64,000 nucleotides of DNA from Epiperipatus broadwayi (GCA_028023455.1 JAQFVV010012400.1:11103748-11167747); one strand, 5' to 3'; shown: positions 36,975 to 49,668, numbered from the stretch's first letter. Numbers and translations: made by a program. Notes: generated by a model not told the origin, from the letters alone.

Positions 36975-37260
36975 TATTTAAACAAAGATTTTCACAGAGT
37001 ACAGTTATAAATTAAATGTTATCAGGTATCCATGTATAATTAATTGTAGTAATTATATATATACCAAAGTTTCAGCCAGGTCACAACTCTGGTTATCAAT
37101 TGGGTAATAAATATTATGAGAATAGTTGAGGACCAGTGTGATCTGATTGAAACATTTGTAAATATATTTTTACTACAATTAATTATACATGAAGGTATCC
37201 GGATGATATTCATTCATGTCTGTAGCCTGTGAAAAATCTTTGTTTTAATATATATATATA
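36975..37260. mobile_element. Foldback element, 37 kb
   Basis: Inverted arms: ATTTAAACAAAGATTTTCACAG at 36978 pairs with CTGTGAAAAATCTTTGTTTTAAT at 37226. GGTATCCATGTATAATTAATTGTAGTAA pairs with its inverse at 37171-37200, and the inner CAGCCAGGTCACAACTCTGGT with ACCAGTGTGATCTGATTG. Arms are about 125-130 bp and considerably diverged. No coding capacity. Confidence 0.65.
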
Positions 37261-38145
37261 TTCATATAGACTATACATTTTTTAAACAGTAAGTGTAAAT
37301 GGTGTTGAATCATAAAATCTGAGTTCTACATTACATGAATTTTAGTGAAAAATCATTAGCTTGTTCTTATTTATAATTTTTAATACATTTCCAATATTCT
37401 TTTTCAACACCTATTGTTCATTTTCTCTGATCTCTTGAAATCAGTGTACTGAGATTTTACTGTTTACAGATAAAATAGATTATTGAAAAAATGTTTAAAT
37501 GAATTTTGTGGAGAAAATAATTATTATAATGGGTTAAAAAGTTAATAATGAATAATTTTAAGAAAGATTCAATTTTCGAGTAAGTGGAATATTTAAAACC
37601 TACTTTATATTGCAGCGCCCCCTGGCCAATTAATGAAAGCTATGATTCTGATAACATGCACTAAAAGCATGCTCAGCTGTATCTAAAAAGCAAATAATAA
37701 AAACTTTTCAGGTGCAAATATAAAAAAGTTTTGCTAATTTATCACAAACTATAATGAAAATAAAAATAAAGTATATTGCATTTATATAGATGAATAAAGA
37801 ATTGTATTTAAGTGAATAATTATGAAGAAGACACATAAGTTGAACATAGAGAGAAAAATAAAAGTACGAAAAGTGAATATAAATAAAATAGTTTAGTTAT
37901 AAAAGAATAAAAAATATGTAAAGTACTTAAGTACATATGATAATACTAGTGATAGTTACAGCATTTAGAATAAGAATAGTTGCATTGAATATCAAAAAAG
38001 TAGGCAGATATGGTATAAGAATTTAAATGATGAGAGCATAGAATATTGAAAAAATTAGAATAAATTGGAAAGAATATAAAACTGAAAGAAAAAATAAACG
38101 ATTTTTTTCAATGTATTAACAAACACTTCTCCTCTGTCTTTTTAT
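37261..38145. other. AT-rich DNA, no gene seen
   Basis: No supported feature; A-rich sequence. Confidence 0.4.
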
Positions 38146-38171
38146 TTTTCATATAAATAAAGATACTATAA

Positions 38172-38240
38172 AAGACAAATGACCCCCAAGATGCATATCA
38201 TGCTGAACCAGCACTCATCAGTTGACCGAGGTCACCACAT
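38172..38240 (-). ncRNA. Type I hammerhead ribozyme relic (copy D)
   Basis: On the minus strand: helix I GTGACC-TCG-GTCAA; core CTGATGA (38221-38215) intact; stem II GTGCTGGTTCAGCAT (38214-38200), six pairs plus a closing G-U, loop GTT; then GAT where GAA is required (38199-38197); helix III ATGCAT (38196-38191); C17 (38190); TTGGGGGTCAT (38189-38179). Outer helix I GTGACC pairs with GGTCAT. Compared with copy C (ATAATC with GATTAT), two pairs differ by compensatory double changes (A-U to G-C, U-A to C-G). The change of A14 to U should inactivate it. Confidence 0.8.
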
Positions 38241-39455
38241 TTTTTTGTTAGATTTCCATGGTAAAAATGAGTAATATAATAAGAATGTATTAGAATTGTT
38301 AAAACTGCTATAATTAATATAAGATAGAAAGAAAAAAAGTTCTATTCTGCACAATAGTTTAGCAAACTGAAAAGAGATAACATATGAAGAGAAATAGATT
38401 CTTATCAGAATGTTTATGGTGGAGTATAAGAAAGAAAGAGTGATTAACATGGCTAACAAAGTTTGGGGGCATAGTTATATATGCAGAGAAATCCCTAACT
38501 TAGCTTAATATGCCATTCTGCATTCACTCTAAACAATAAAAGCAATATCAAATCCAGATTTAATATTACTTTTCAGATGTCTGTTTTTTAATATAAAAAA
38601 TACTTTCAGAATTAAAATTGGCAATATATTTTCTATTCCTAGCATAAATCCATCCCTATCTGATTCTAATTTTGCATCATCTTTTGATGTATAGGAATAT
38701 GAAAACTTAGAAACCACTTTTAATGATATTTAATATCATTTTTCTTTCTCTTTGTTCCTAATTCCCCCCCCCCTTCATATTTTGATTTCCTGCATTTTAT
38801 TATTTTTATCTTTTTGCAATTTATTGCTATCATATGTATATTTATGTTAGATTTTCTTCCTGAAGGAAGATTACAGTTATCAAGAAAGGTACTTTAAAGT
38901 ACATATTTAAAAGCTTTTATTTTTCAAATGTTCAAGTTTTTATTCTATATAATGCTACTCTCAAAGCTAAACATTTAATCAACTTTTCTTTTATTTAAAC
39001 TTATTATTAGATTGACTGATTTTAAAAAGAATCTTAATAAAGATCATTGATCAAGTAGTGAAAGCATTCTATCATCAGTTGAGCTTTTCACTGGTGGAGG
39101 CTTCAGTGAGCCTGACTATTTCCAATCCAGCTAGCCATTTAATATTGTTGTCAAATGTATCTAACTTTAGCATGCAAACAGTCCAGGTTAGTCAGCAATA
39201 ATGTGTCTATAAAAAAAAAATATGACTGTTATACAATGCACTCCTTGTTATTTGAACTGATAATATATATTTTCAGCACCAGAACCTGCACCTATGCTTT
39301 ATCTTGATCGTAGTAAAGTTTTATCAACACTTCGTTAAAACAATATTGTTCAAATTTGATGGATTTTAACTACATGGTAAAAATGATGAGATTAAGGGCT
39401 AAAAGTTTCTGGATCTGAGCTAACATCATGTGATCTCCAGATCAACTAACTATTC

Positions 39456-39456
39456 C

Positions 39457-39488
<32 letters not shown>

Positions 39489-39527
39489 CATTATTATTAT
39501 TATTGTTATTATTATTATTATTATTAT
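39456..39527. repeat. (ATC)n(ATT)n microsatellite
   Basis: A CAT-repeat run passes into an ATT-repeat run, about 70 bp in all. Confidence 0.95.
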
Positions 39528-39599
39528 GTATCTTTTTCAGTATGCAATAAAAAGATAAAGAAATTGAATATTTTATTTAAAAATCCAAGCATTGGAAAT

Positions 39600-39905
39600 A
39601 ACAGAACTGAAGTTGTGGTTCACAGACTATAAATTACTGAATCTGCCATTCAAGGCAAAAAGTAATTTGTTTCTGACTGAAAATAAAGAACTGGATTTTT
39701 AATCCATAAACTTTGAACTTCAGAACCTACCACTCTACTACCATCACACTAAACTATGCAGGCAAAAATTAATTGGTTTGCTCAAAAGTTCATAAGAAGT
39801 TTGAGAACCGGAAGTGAGAGAGCAAAAACCACAGTTCATAAACTTTTGAGTTCCGGAGTCTATCACTCTACTACTACACTAGGTTATGTAAACCAGAAAA
39901 TACCG
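39600..39905. repeat. Diverged tandem segments of about 110-130 bp
   Basis: TACCACTCTACTACCATCACACTA near 39729 recurs as TATCACTCTACTACTACACTA near 39859, both preceded by CATAAACTTT-GA-TTC. GGCAAAAAGTAATTTGTTT near 39654 recurs as GGCAAAAATTAATTGGTTT near 39760. On the minus strand each unit has a weak A-box-like TAGTAGAGTGGTAGG, so an old tRNA-like SINE duplication is possible. Confidence 0.4.
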
Positions 39906-41067
39906 GATGGGTCTATTACTCAGGGGTTCACAAGAAGTTGATGTACCAGACATGATACGGCTGCTAAGCCCTAAACGTCACAACTATGTGCTAAACCTAT
40001 GCAAGGCATTTCAAAGCATTGATACATTGTTACGAAGTACACGAATATTATATTTAAACATCACAAAAAATCTATTTAAGTTTTAGACATTTCCGAAAGA
40101 TAAAATGCTATCTTTAAATTTTAGCTCAAGCTTGTAAAATATTGCTTTAAAAAATCAGTTTATTAATTCTACTTTTTTTATTATTATTTTATTTCCTGAG
40201 ATAGATTTTATTTCTTCTCCGTTTTAAAGTTTACATGTTTAAACTTTTTTTCTCTCTCAATGACAAATATGTAATATAATTTTTTTTTTAATATTAAAAT
40301 TTAAATCGAAAAAATGATTTAATAAAATAAAAAATCTTCATTTTTTATTTTTAAAAAATGCCACGTTATCTAATAAAACAATATTTGAAACAAACAGAAA
40401 AAGTCAATTATTTTTATATAAAAATTTTTACTATTAATATCCAAAACGCATCTTAACTCGGAATTGACGAATCCAAAATATTGATATTCTTCTTTTCATT
40501 AGCGTAAATCTCCGCAAATATTGTTTTTAAAAAATCCATATTCTGACCTTTATTGATTAATAAATGACTGTTTTATGTTGATTTCCCAAACAGACAATTT
40601 TTAATATTGAAAAATAAAATAAAATATCGGTTCTAAAAATAATAATGGAAAGAGTAACGTATAAAATAATGTTAAAGTGAAGACTACCCCCCACCATTTA
40701 GTAACTGAATTGATTCAATCCAGTAATAGAATATCGCTTGTGTATTAAACTTATTAAAAGTATTCTTTAACTAAAGCTATCATACTCATATAAATAATAA
40801 ATAAAAAAAATAAAAAATAACCATAGATAACCATTGCAGGACAGAGCTCTTTCTAGCGCCCCTTAAAACCGGAGCAATAAGAAGAAATTATTCATCAAGT
40901 TAGTTGTTTATTAGTCAATGAGAGCTTTAGCTGTTTTCCTATCTTGCTTTAACCTCCAGGTAAAAATAATATCCATTTACTGATCAATAATGAAATAACT
41001 AACTTGATTGTTGATTGGATATGTAAAAGCAATCTCCTGTACTTTATTGGAAATGTTCAATTACCTA
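39906..41067. other. AT-rich DNA, no gene seen
   Basis: No supported feature; homopolymer-rich AT sequence. Confidence 0.4.
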
Positions 41068-41152
41068 AGTTGGTGGTCTAGTGGTTAGCATGGCTACCTT
41101 CCAAGCAGCTGGTCCAGGTTCTCTTCCCAGTAAAGGCATTTGACATATAAAA
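41068..41152 (+). mobile_element. tRNA-Gly(UCC)-like SINE
   Basis: AGTTGGTGGTCTAGTGGTTA (A box), GCATGGCTACCTTCCAAGCAG (anticodon arm with UCC), B box AGGTTCTCTTCCC, tail AAAGGCATTTGACATATAAA. It is close to an authentic tRNA-Gly(UCC) over its whole length but lacks matching acceptor ends, and it carries the SINE tail TTGACATATA shared with the 50.43-kb copy. It runs into a (TA)n tract. Confidence 0.85.
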
Positions 41153-41170
41153 TACATATATATATATATA

Positions 41171-41243
41171 GCCATTTCCACACAGATTCGAATTCCAAAT
41201 CAAGTGCATGGCAATCTGGTGCACTGACCACTATGAGGCCCTT
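41171..41243 (-). mobile_element. Second tRNA-like sequence, opposite strand
   Basis: On the minus strand: GGGCCTCATAGTGGTCAGTG (A box), GATTGCCATGCACTTG (anticodon arm) and GGAATTCGAATCTGTGTGG (good B box). It is tRNA-like over about 70 bp. It faces the previous SINE tail to tail across a (TA)n run. No proper acceptor stem is visible, so it is a SINE head or tRNA pseudogene rather than a tRNA gene. Confidence 0.55.
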
Positions 41244-43440
41244 TAAGAATAAATGTCTTAATTTTACTTATAGGGTCAGTTGATCAAGAAGTAATATTTG
41301 AGCACTAAAACTGAACACACCAGTTCTATCATTAGTTGACAAGACAGATTTATTATTTTACTTTTCTTATTAATTCAAAAACATTTAGCTCTATATTTTA
41401 CCACTTTTATTTCAGAGCTAAATAACATCACTTTTGACATAGGATAAGGTCATGAAGAGAAGTTGTAGAAATGCCTGACACGAACTCCATTTTATATCAT
41501 GCTTCACAACCTGGGCTGTGAATATGAAAATACTGTTGCATCAAGGCTAGTCTGTGCTTCCAGTTTACTAATTTTTTCATAAAAAAAAAAAAGATCGTTA
41601 AAAGGAAAAAAAAAAAAAATGTATTGAAAGCATAAAAGTACAGAAATGTATTGAAAACAATGAAATATAGAAATATGTTGTACAACATCTGTGGAGAAAT
41701 GTTACAGAGATAATCATTAGTCAGCTGTTAATATGATTTATCACCACCTTCCCTAGTATCTATTTATTACTCAAATTTATAATAGATTACAATGCTGGAA
41801 TATAATAGACAGAATTTACTCTGGAAAAGTACTATGCAAATTTAAACTGTGGTATTTTTTGGTTTGATGAATATTAATTTTTTTCTTTATTCTCCAGTTA
41901 TGAATAATTATATACTCACTTACTGTTTATTAACCATTCTATAAAGCCCAAGACCTAAGGTTAAATTTACACCAAGGTTATATATTTTCATATAACTTCA
42001 GTATTTTCTCCCAATAGCTGATTCATAGTCAAACTAGCTATCAATCCCGTACTAGTCAGTGGAGTAATTATCTACATATTCTTATCATCAGATTAAATCA
42101 AGAGATAAAAACTATTAGATAACAGCAATTGGTTAACTTTCTAATCTTCAGTATTATTCAAAACCTTTAGAAAATTTTTGTAAATACCTACACTATGAAA
42201 GAGACAGGTTGGGAAATAGTGTCAACTACAGTAAGATTGAGTAAGCATTTATTAAGGTAGTAATGCAAAGGGGATTTAAATGCACCACTGTTTGATAAAG
42301 ATTGCTTTTTCAAGCGTATTATAGATGGCACAAGAATAGGGAGTTGCTCATTTTACTTTGCATGACATTAAGCATACACATACCATGCAAAGGAGAGACA
42401 ATTATAAATCTCAACTGCATTCTTACACAAACTTATACTTAATGGAAAATCTAATATAGTTTAGCAAGTATTTAAATCTCTAGTTTACTTTATGAGGCTA
42501 TACTTAATCAAAATAGATGTGAGCTGTGAGAGGATTAGTTTATTTTTTATGTTGAAAAAAAAAAGGTTATTTCAAATCTTACGTATATTGTGATGAGTAT
42601 ATTATATACCATGGCCAGAAAACAGAATTATAGCTATGCTATTGTTTTTGTAGGGCTAATCATTGAACCATTTATGGATTAAACTACTTAGAATATTGAA
42701 ATCCCTTCATGCAGCTGATATTGTTCAGAATAGGTGGCAAATTACTAATAATAAATTTCTTAATTTAATAGAACTGGCATAAAGACAGTGATTATATCAT
42801 ATTCTACCATAGGGTATTAAATACTGGATTCACCTTGAACAGTGATCTATCACTTATGTATATGTCACAATGTAAATAGTACTGCAAATGATTTGTAAAT
42901 GAATTAAAAAATGTCATCCAATTTTCAAATTTTATGACTTCATCTTCATCAGAGATTTTGCTCATTTAATTCCTTTACTTTCCAATAGCTTTCCTCTCCC
43001 ATTTAGCATTATATAAATTCAGCCCAACTACCAAGTACATTAATCCCTTGGCCAAACACTATTTTCTTCAATATCAATCCCAGAATTAATTGAATGAAGC
43101 ACTAAAGAAAAAGAAAGAAAATGTATTTATTGCTAAATTATAATTTTAAATAAGCAATGATTTAACACAAAGAATATTTCAATAAATACTCCCTTCTCTA
43201 TTGTAAGAGTTTGAATATTCAACTAAATTGCAATTGACAAAATTTTGACATGAATTTCTTTTTTAATTGGTTCTTATCATGGGATTTACAAATTTTAATA
43301 TTTTTATTTCGGGTAACTCATGATTTGAATGCAAAATAAAAATTTTAATTTGTTTTTCTTATTCTGTTATGGGATTTTTAATCATTCTGCAGATATAACT
43401 AAATACCTCTTGCTACCATGTGGACACTTAACTTCCTAGT
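41244..43440. other. AT-rich DNA, no gene seen
   Basis: About 2.2 kb without a recognisable gene or element. Confidence 0.4.
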
Positions 43441-44003
43441 AATGTGGACTTAATCAGTAAAGTATTGAATAGATACACGCTCGCAGATCTAACCGCTTCA
43501 GCTTCACCTATTTAAATAGAAAGTAGGTTGAAGTAAAGAAGGGTTTCCCTCTTTTCTTCCATAGTGTAAGCTTGTGGTTAAACATCTGTACAGGTCCCTA
43601 CTATCGCATTTTACATGCATATTCTCGAGGTCACAGCCTCAGTAAATATTACTTACGTAATCAATGTGCGTTTAATAAATTTATAATTACAACTTTAAAT
43701 TACTGTAATAGATTTCTAACTATAAAATCTTTCCATTGACTCAGTGTAAATCGAAAGATTTCGCAAGTATTAATGTGTAATAAGAAATGTGGACTTAATC
43801 AGTGAAGTATTGAATATCTTCACGCTCGCAGATCTAACCACTTCAGCTTCACCTATTTAAATAGAAAGTAGGTTGAAGTAAAGAAGGGTTCCCCTCTTTT
43901 CTTCCATAGCGTAAACTTGTGGTTAAACATCTGTAGAGGTCCCTACTATCACATTTTACATGCATATTCTTGAGGTCACAGCCTCAGTAAATATTACTTA
44001 TGT
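43441..44003 (+). repeat. Direct dimer, 345-bp unit
   Basis: AATGTGGACTTAATCAGT starts at 43441 and again at 43786. The copies share CACGCTCGCAGATCTAACC, GAAGTAAAGAAGGG, CTCTTTTCTTCCATAG, TGTGGTTAAACATCTGTA, GGTCCCTACTATC and AGCCTCAGTAAATATTACTTA with only a few differences. Unit 1 is complete (345 bp); unit 2 stops after about 218 bp. The 50.66-kb palindrome carries the same central sequence. The layout is like two LTR-type repeats or a monomer plus partial second monomer. No hammerhead core is visible in the unit. Confidence 0.85.
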
Positions 44004-44438
44004 TTATTCATGTAACTGAGGTCTATTAATACTTACACATTAGCTAATCTGAATAGAATACTTAGGACTCTCAAAAAATTTTCTATAAGATATATGTGGG
44101 TCATTGTAGAAGTATGGGGGTTTTTGCATCTATTTAAGAGATGGGTGTATGTGTTAACTTCTCTATTCAAGGGTAGGTACAAAGTAAGCACTGACTCTAA
44201 TTATTTTGCAATATTTAAGCTCTTATCTTAGGGTTCTAAATCTATACTTAACAAGCCTGTATCTAATGAACAAGTTCTCTATTTAGAAAGATTAGATACT
44301 TCTAGTCCCTGACAATATATATAAACATGACCAAAATTATTTCAAAAGTGAAGGTACTTATAATTTATGTTTTGGCATTGTTTCTAATCATCATTGCAAA
44401 ATGATATTTGTTATCCATACCATTCATGGTTTCTTAAC

Positions 44439-44441
<3 letters not shown>

Positions 44442-44487
<46 letters not shown>
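44442..44487. repeat. (TA)n microsatellite
   Basis: Pure TA run of about 45 bp next to foldback family A. Confidence 0.95.
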
Positions 44488-44489
<2 letters not shown>

Positions 44490-44509
44490 TAACATTATAT
44501 ATATATATC

Positions 44510-44803
44510 ATATGACCACCACTTAAATTATGCTTGTGTATAGCTGTTGCTAAAACAGGCAAAACTCACTATACGTATTGCCACACACAGCAAGCAAGGG
44601 TAATCAATGGATGCCAGGAGGCTTGTGCATAAAATCCCCATCTAGTGCCTACTCATCCAATATCCCCAAGCCAGAAACTAGTCTGGGAATATTGGATGAG
44701 TAGGCACTAGATGGGGATTTTATGCACAAGCCTTCTGGTGTCCATTGATTACTCTTGCTTGCTGTGTGTGGCAATACGTATAGTGAGTTTTGCCTGTTTT
44801 AAT
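44510..44803. mobile_element. Foldback family A, full palindrome
   Basis: Near-perfect inverted arms 44551-44666 and 44684-44801, loop of about 17 bp (around CCAGAAACTAGTC). The arms include AAAACAGGCAAAACTCACTA, TACGTATTGCCACACACAGC, TGTGCATAAAATCCCCATC and TAGTGCCTACTCATCC. The left arm extends outward to about 44510 (TTATGCTTGTGTATAGCTGT), matching the outer sequence of the 49.6-kb copy. Other copies lie at 14.64, 25.97, 49.16 and 49.49 kb. There is no protein. High arm identity suggests recent insertion or arm-to-arm conversion. Confidence 0.85.
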
Positions 44804-47800
44804 ATATATATACTGAGTGCATTCTTAATAAAGAGAGACTGCTGTCCATGGAATTACAGATCACACGTAAAAGTAATCCCCCTTTTTACTTTAAATTCTA
44901 AATTATTAATGAATTAATTTATAATCATTTTTCCTTCACCTTTGCACAATACTCCATGACCTGTCAGCTTTAAATCATTTATCTTTTGTTAGCTTACAGA
45001 TCTATCATTATGCAGCCCCTGTTTTATACTTGTTATGCAAATATAAATATTTTTGCTTTTATTAATGTAGTAATTCTTTCAATTTATTAATTCATCAATC
45101 AGCATTTGACACAATTTTCACAGGTACTGTAAATACTATACACTTATATATTTAAAATTATTTAATTTGTTTCTGTGGCATAGTTAAGCAAAATTAGATT
45201 TATCCCTTTACTTCTGGTTATCTGACATTTATCTTTCTATTAGTTTATATAAATTTTAATCCATTTATTTTTGACTCTTTCTTTTGAAATAATCTTGGTT
45301 CTCTCTTAATATTTTTAAAATATAAAATAAATCCATATTAAAAATGTACTTTTAAATATTAATATGCATAGAAAAGCAATAATGCTTACACATAATATCT
45401 AATAATGGTAGATATGTATATATAAAATGAATACCCTACTGTTAAGGATCAATTATAAACCTTTATTATGTATAGAGTTAAGAAATGTATGAACTAATGC
45501 AGGCTTGTCTTTTGTAATTCAGGGACTTAATCTACTGACAGTAAAATATAATTTTAATTACACACACAAAACATTGTTAAAATATTTTTATAATCACGAT
45601 ATGCATAAAAATCATTTTTACATATTGTAACCGGTTGGGCTACATAGCACACAATAATATAGTGTGTGTGTACATATATAAAGTAAAGGAAAAGTAGAAA
45701 TAAACACAGACAAAAATTGTAGTAGATATTTTCTATATTTATTGAAATAAAAATAATAAATAAAGGGTTAAATAACATCTGGATTTAAAATAAGATTTTA
45801 TTATAAAATTAAATTTTTAAAAAGGTCTGATATATAAAAATTAATATTTTTATTCTGATTTTGAAAATTTAAAAATAAACATGTTTCCTGATAATTATAA
45901 AAATGTCTATTTTTGAAATCTTTTAATTAATTGGTATCAAAGTAAAAACACATATATAGACCACACCTTTGGTCAAATTCCAAAGGATTAAAGTTAATTG
46001 AAAACAGGCACTATGTTTTTATCACCTGACCCAACCAAGATTATAAAAAGACATAAAAAATATCAGTTAGTTTTGCTTGCATTTTTATGAGTTGGCCAAA
46101 AGAGTCTGGTTTTAATATTTTAAGCAGTGACCAACTAGGCCAACTGCAAAGTTTTGGCTTCAATTTTCTGAGAATTGTTTAGCAGAAGAGCTAACTGCAA
46201 ATTTAGCTAAAGTAATTTGTGAAGAGTTGGTAACTGTAGCAGAAAATGGCAACAGTAAAGTTAGGTGCAGAGATGGCTAGTAGAATTATATAGAAAACTA
46301 CCATGAGAATGTAAGAATGCAAGAAATTAGCAGCTATTCAGTTCAATAGTGGAGTTTGCATTCACATGGATGTAAATGACCCACTTCTTTGTGTTAAAAT
46401 CCATAGCCTTAAGTGTTCTGAAAAACATCTTGCTGACCTAAAGCTTACCAAATTTTAGTCTAAGTGGAATCAATTGCAGAAGGGAGAAAACCAACCATAT
46501 CTGAATTATATACTTTTACCTGATGATGGCAATTGCCTGGATTGACCAAAAAACCTGCTTGTCCAAGAGAAACACCAGCCAAATAAAGTAGTTATACATA
46601 TGCTGTTATATATATGCAGAGAAGCATGGATAAACTTGTATACAAAAGTGAGTTGTTTTTAAATAATTCATTTGATAGACATTTTTAAATCTATATTTTT
46701 CAATTTAAAGACATTTATAATTAGTTAAGGGGTAACCTGATAAAAGTGTTCTAATGTCTCAAAAATTGATTATATTTAAAAAAAAAAAAGAATAAAAGAA
46801 AGCTGTAATATAATTTGATCTGATTTTAAATTATATCTATATTTTGTTTATACCCATGTATATATGTGAAATTTTCTGTATATTTTTCAAATGGAATTAA
46901 TTAGAAAAATATATTATTGTAACAAATTTAAATAGTACATATATGTAAAATTTAATCATTTTTGTCATTATTGAATATCAATTGAAATATATTAATTGTA
47001 TATTAGAAATCACACATCTGCACACACATATATGTAAATCAATGTAACAATTTGAATTTTGACTAGTAATTATGTAAATCACAATGTGATCATTTGAAAT
47101 TTTGTATTGTAATCAAAATCAGAAAGCTTATATGTGTGTAATCTTACTTTTATAGACCTTAATTTCAATTTTTTATTATTATTAATAAACTTGTATTCAA
47201 TTGCATGGGATAAATATATAAATGGGTAGTATATTAGTGCTTTTGGGGCATCCAGAGATGATCAATTATCATACTGGTTGGTGAAGTTTATAGTTGACCA
47301 GTACATTAATGGTACTTGGGTGGTTCAGAGCATTGATGATGATCAACATGTTTTAATATCCCAGCATTATTCTTTAGATTTTTCTGGTTATGTATTCTAA
47401 TGGATTCACACTTAGTTTGTGTTTCCAAATTAATGGTTAAAACAATTGCCCCAAGCTGGCAAAGGCTCAATAGTTAGTCTGGTCTACAGAAGATCCATTT
47501 CTGATCCAGTCACAAGGTAGCTGTTGATTTATATTTTTTATTGTTCAAATCCAGCTTCAAGATGGACTGTTGATTTTATTATATTTTATTGTGGATCATT
47601 CTTCATGATGAATGGTAATTTGAGTATTACTTATAATTACTTTTACTTTATAATGCTGGTTGATGGTTAATCATGCCTTTGGTTGCTCTTCTGATCTCTC
47701 AGAGTTTCTCTTGATCTCATGCTCCCCTTAAATATATCTTATTTATATATAATATTTCAAATCATTGATTTTTTTAACTTGGGAGTGATAATGATTTTGC

Positions 47801-49150
47801 ATCACCCCATTTTCCACTTCCTACCTCCTATCCCATTACAACATATTCCCATCATTTCAATATCCAGTATATATTTTTTTCTTTCTTTTTCTACCTTTTT
47901 GCATATGTCATTATGATTATTTTCCAGGACTTCCTTTTATTAATATTAATTCTCTAGGATGCTCTATTTATGCAGCTTTCCAATAAAATAAAGCCACAAT
48001 TTCTAGCAATGAAGCAAAATTTTCAGTCACTGTACACTATCCTGGCACAATCCTTCATTGGTACTGGGATAGATGCGATGTGTAAACTTAAATGACTAGT
48101 GCTCAGTATCAATTCCACCTTGCTTCTTTCCTTTCTTTACCTGATTCTGTAATATAAGCACCCCCATATTCTAATATATAATAATATTCCATAGAAGATT
48201 ACATGGTATTCACTGATGTATTTTCCTTAATTCAAACATCATTTGTAGTAGAAAGAAATTGCAGCCTGGCTGCAATATAGATATAAATAAATAGGTAACA
48301 ACACAAATTAAGATAAAGTTAAAATCTTAATTATTCATGTGGAATGGTTTCCACATTTTATTTATTTCTAAAAGAATTGATTGCACACTTGATTTGGAAA
48401 ATTATCACTCAATATCTTTGCCTTTGTGATTACTAATTATTGATTAAGATCTTTATCAATGAATATACAATCAACCATACTTTAAAATTATTTTAAATAT
48501 TACTTTTTCATCAAATATTTATGAAAATATTTCCATGTATCAAAATTATCTCAATTCATCTTAAGTAGAGCTTTACATTTATTTGTGATCTATTTAATTT
48601 CCAACACACGCACACACACACACACACACATATATATACTATGTTCATGTAAGACTGGTGGGTATTGTAGAACCAATGATTATATTCATATTTGCAAAAC
48701 TCTAATTCAAATTTTAGACTGTAATAGCAATAAATTTTATTCTACACATAGCTCTCTTTGTACTGAAAATTTCCATGCAAACCAGTCTTCAATTTATCTA
48801 TCATGTCTTTTACTTGGAAACGAATTTATTTATTTTTCACTTTCCCTCTTGGTTACCTCTTTCATCCTTCACAATATACATATTATCTGTTTACATTTTT
48901 CACTAAAAGATGTCACTATTGACTATATTTAAGGAAATCCAAACTATATGGGCCTTAATTATGTTTATAGAGCACATATATTTTTCATTTTACTGCTACA
49001 AATCATTTGGAATATTTACATGTTAAATAGTAATATAACAGCCAAAATAAAAATAATGCCACAAATTTTGCAGATTGAAAAGCATTAAATATATTTAAAT
49101 AGTAATTAGTTTTAGTAGTAGTACTTTTGTTATCATTTTTGAAGGGTTCT
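44804..49150. other. AT-rich DNA, no gene recognised
   Basis: About 4.3 kb without a supported gene. The parts 46050-46580 and 47230-47700 are less AT-rich and may be old transposon relics, but I recognise no domain. Open frames at 45554 (minus), 47719 and 48585 (plus) are low-complexity. A (CA)n run lies at 48605-48630. Confidence 0.4.
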
Positions 49151-49156
49151 TAAAAC

Positions 49157-49261
49157 AAACAAAACTCACTATATGTATTGCCACTCACTGCAAGCTGGTA
49201 AGTTTTGCCTGTTTTAATAAGTTATAAGCAAGCATAAGAAATATTGATCATGTGATGTTTA
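49157..49261 (+). mobile_element. Foldback family A, collapsed copy
   Basis: AAACAAAACTCACTATATGTATTGCCACTCACTGCAAGC passes straight into GGTAAGTTTTGCCTGTTTTAATA and the outer flank AGTTATAAGCAAGCATAAGAAAT. The two outer ends of the element are joined with the middle deleted, as expected of a hairpin deletion. Confidence 0.7.
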
Positions 49262-49492
49262 TTGGCTTAAAACTAATCCTGCTAATAGAATAGTAGTATG
49301 GTTATTAAAGAACCAAAGACACCAAAATGTATAGGTGCTGAACTGAGTTCAGACTTATATGACTATATAAGCTGATGAGTTTGGATTGAAAATATTAAGG
49401 TATTTTAGGTGGTTGTTGGAGGGTTGCATTGGATCCTAAGATCTAGGTGCAGTGCTCTCAGATCCAAGGCTCCTCACTGACAACGGACACAA

Positions 49493-49668
49493 GCCAGAAA
49501 CTAGCCTGGGGATTTTGGATGAGTAGGCACTATATGGGGATTTTATATACAAGCCTTCTGACATCCATTGATTACTCTAGCTTGCAGTGAGTGGCAATAC
49601 GTATAATGAGTTTTGCCTGTTTTAATAACAGTTATAAGCAAGCATAAGAAATGGTGATTGTGATGTTT
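49493..49668 (+). mobile_element. Foldback family A, right arm
   Basis: CAAGCCAGAAACTAGCCTGG, GGATGAGTAGGCACTATATGG, CATCCATTGATTACTC, GGCAATACGTATAATGAG, TTTTGCCTGTTTTAATAACAG and the outer flank TTATAAGCAAGCATAAGAAATGG. Only loop plus right arm remain. Together with 49157-49261 it repeats the same outer flank in direct orientation about 400 bp apart. Confidence 0.75.

Noticed and set aside
41068-41140. Functional tRNA-Gly gene
   Set aside because: It lacks a matching acceptor stem, has a degenerate B box and carries the SINE tail, so it is a retroposed SINE copy.
46050-46580. Higher-GC segment with CCTGATGATGGCAATTGCC as a Penelope or hammerhead relic
   Set aside because: No GAAA follows the stem and no protein motif could be read in any frame; left unassigned.
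48585-48932. 115-codon open frame as a gene
   Set aside because: It starts by running through a (CA)n microsatellite (HTHTHTH) and has no recognisable domain.
49372-49400. CTGATGAG followed by GAAAATATT as a hammerhead
   Set aside because: The sequence between core and GAAA (TTTGGATT) does not form stem II, and the upstream TATAAG cannot pair with the downstream AAGG.
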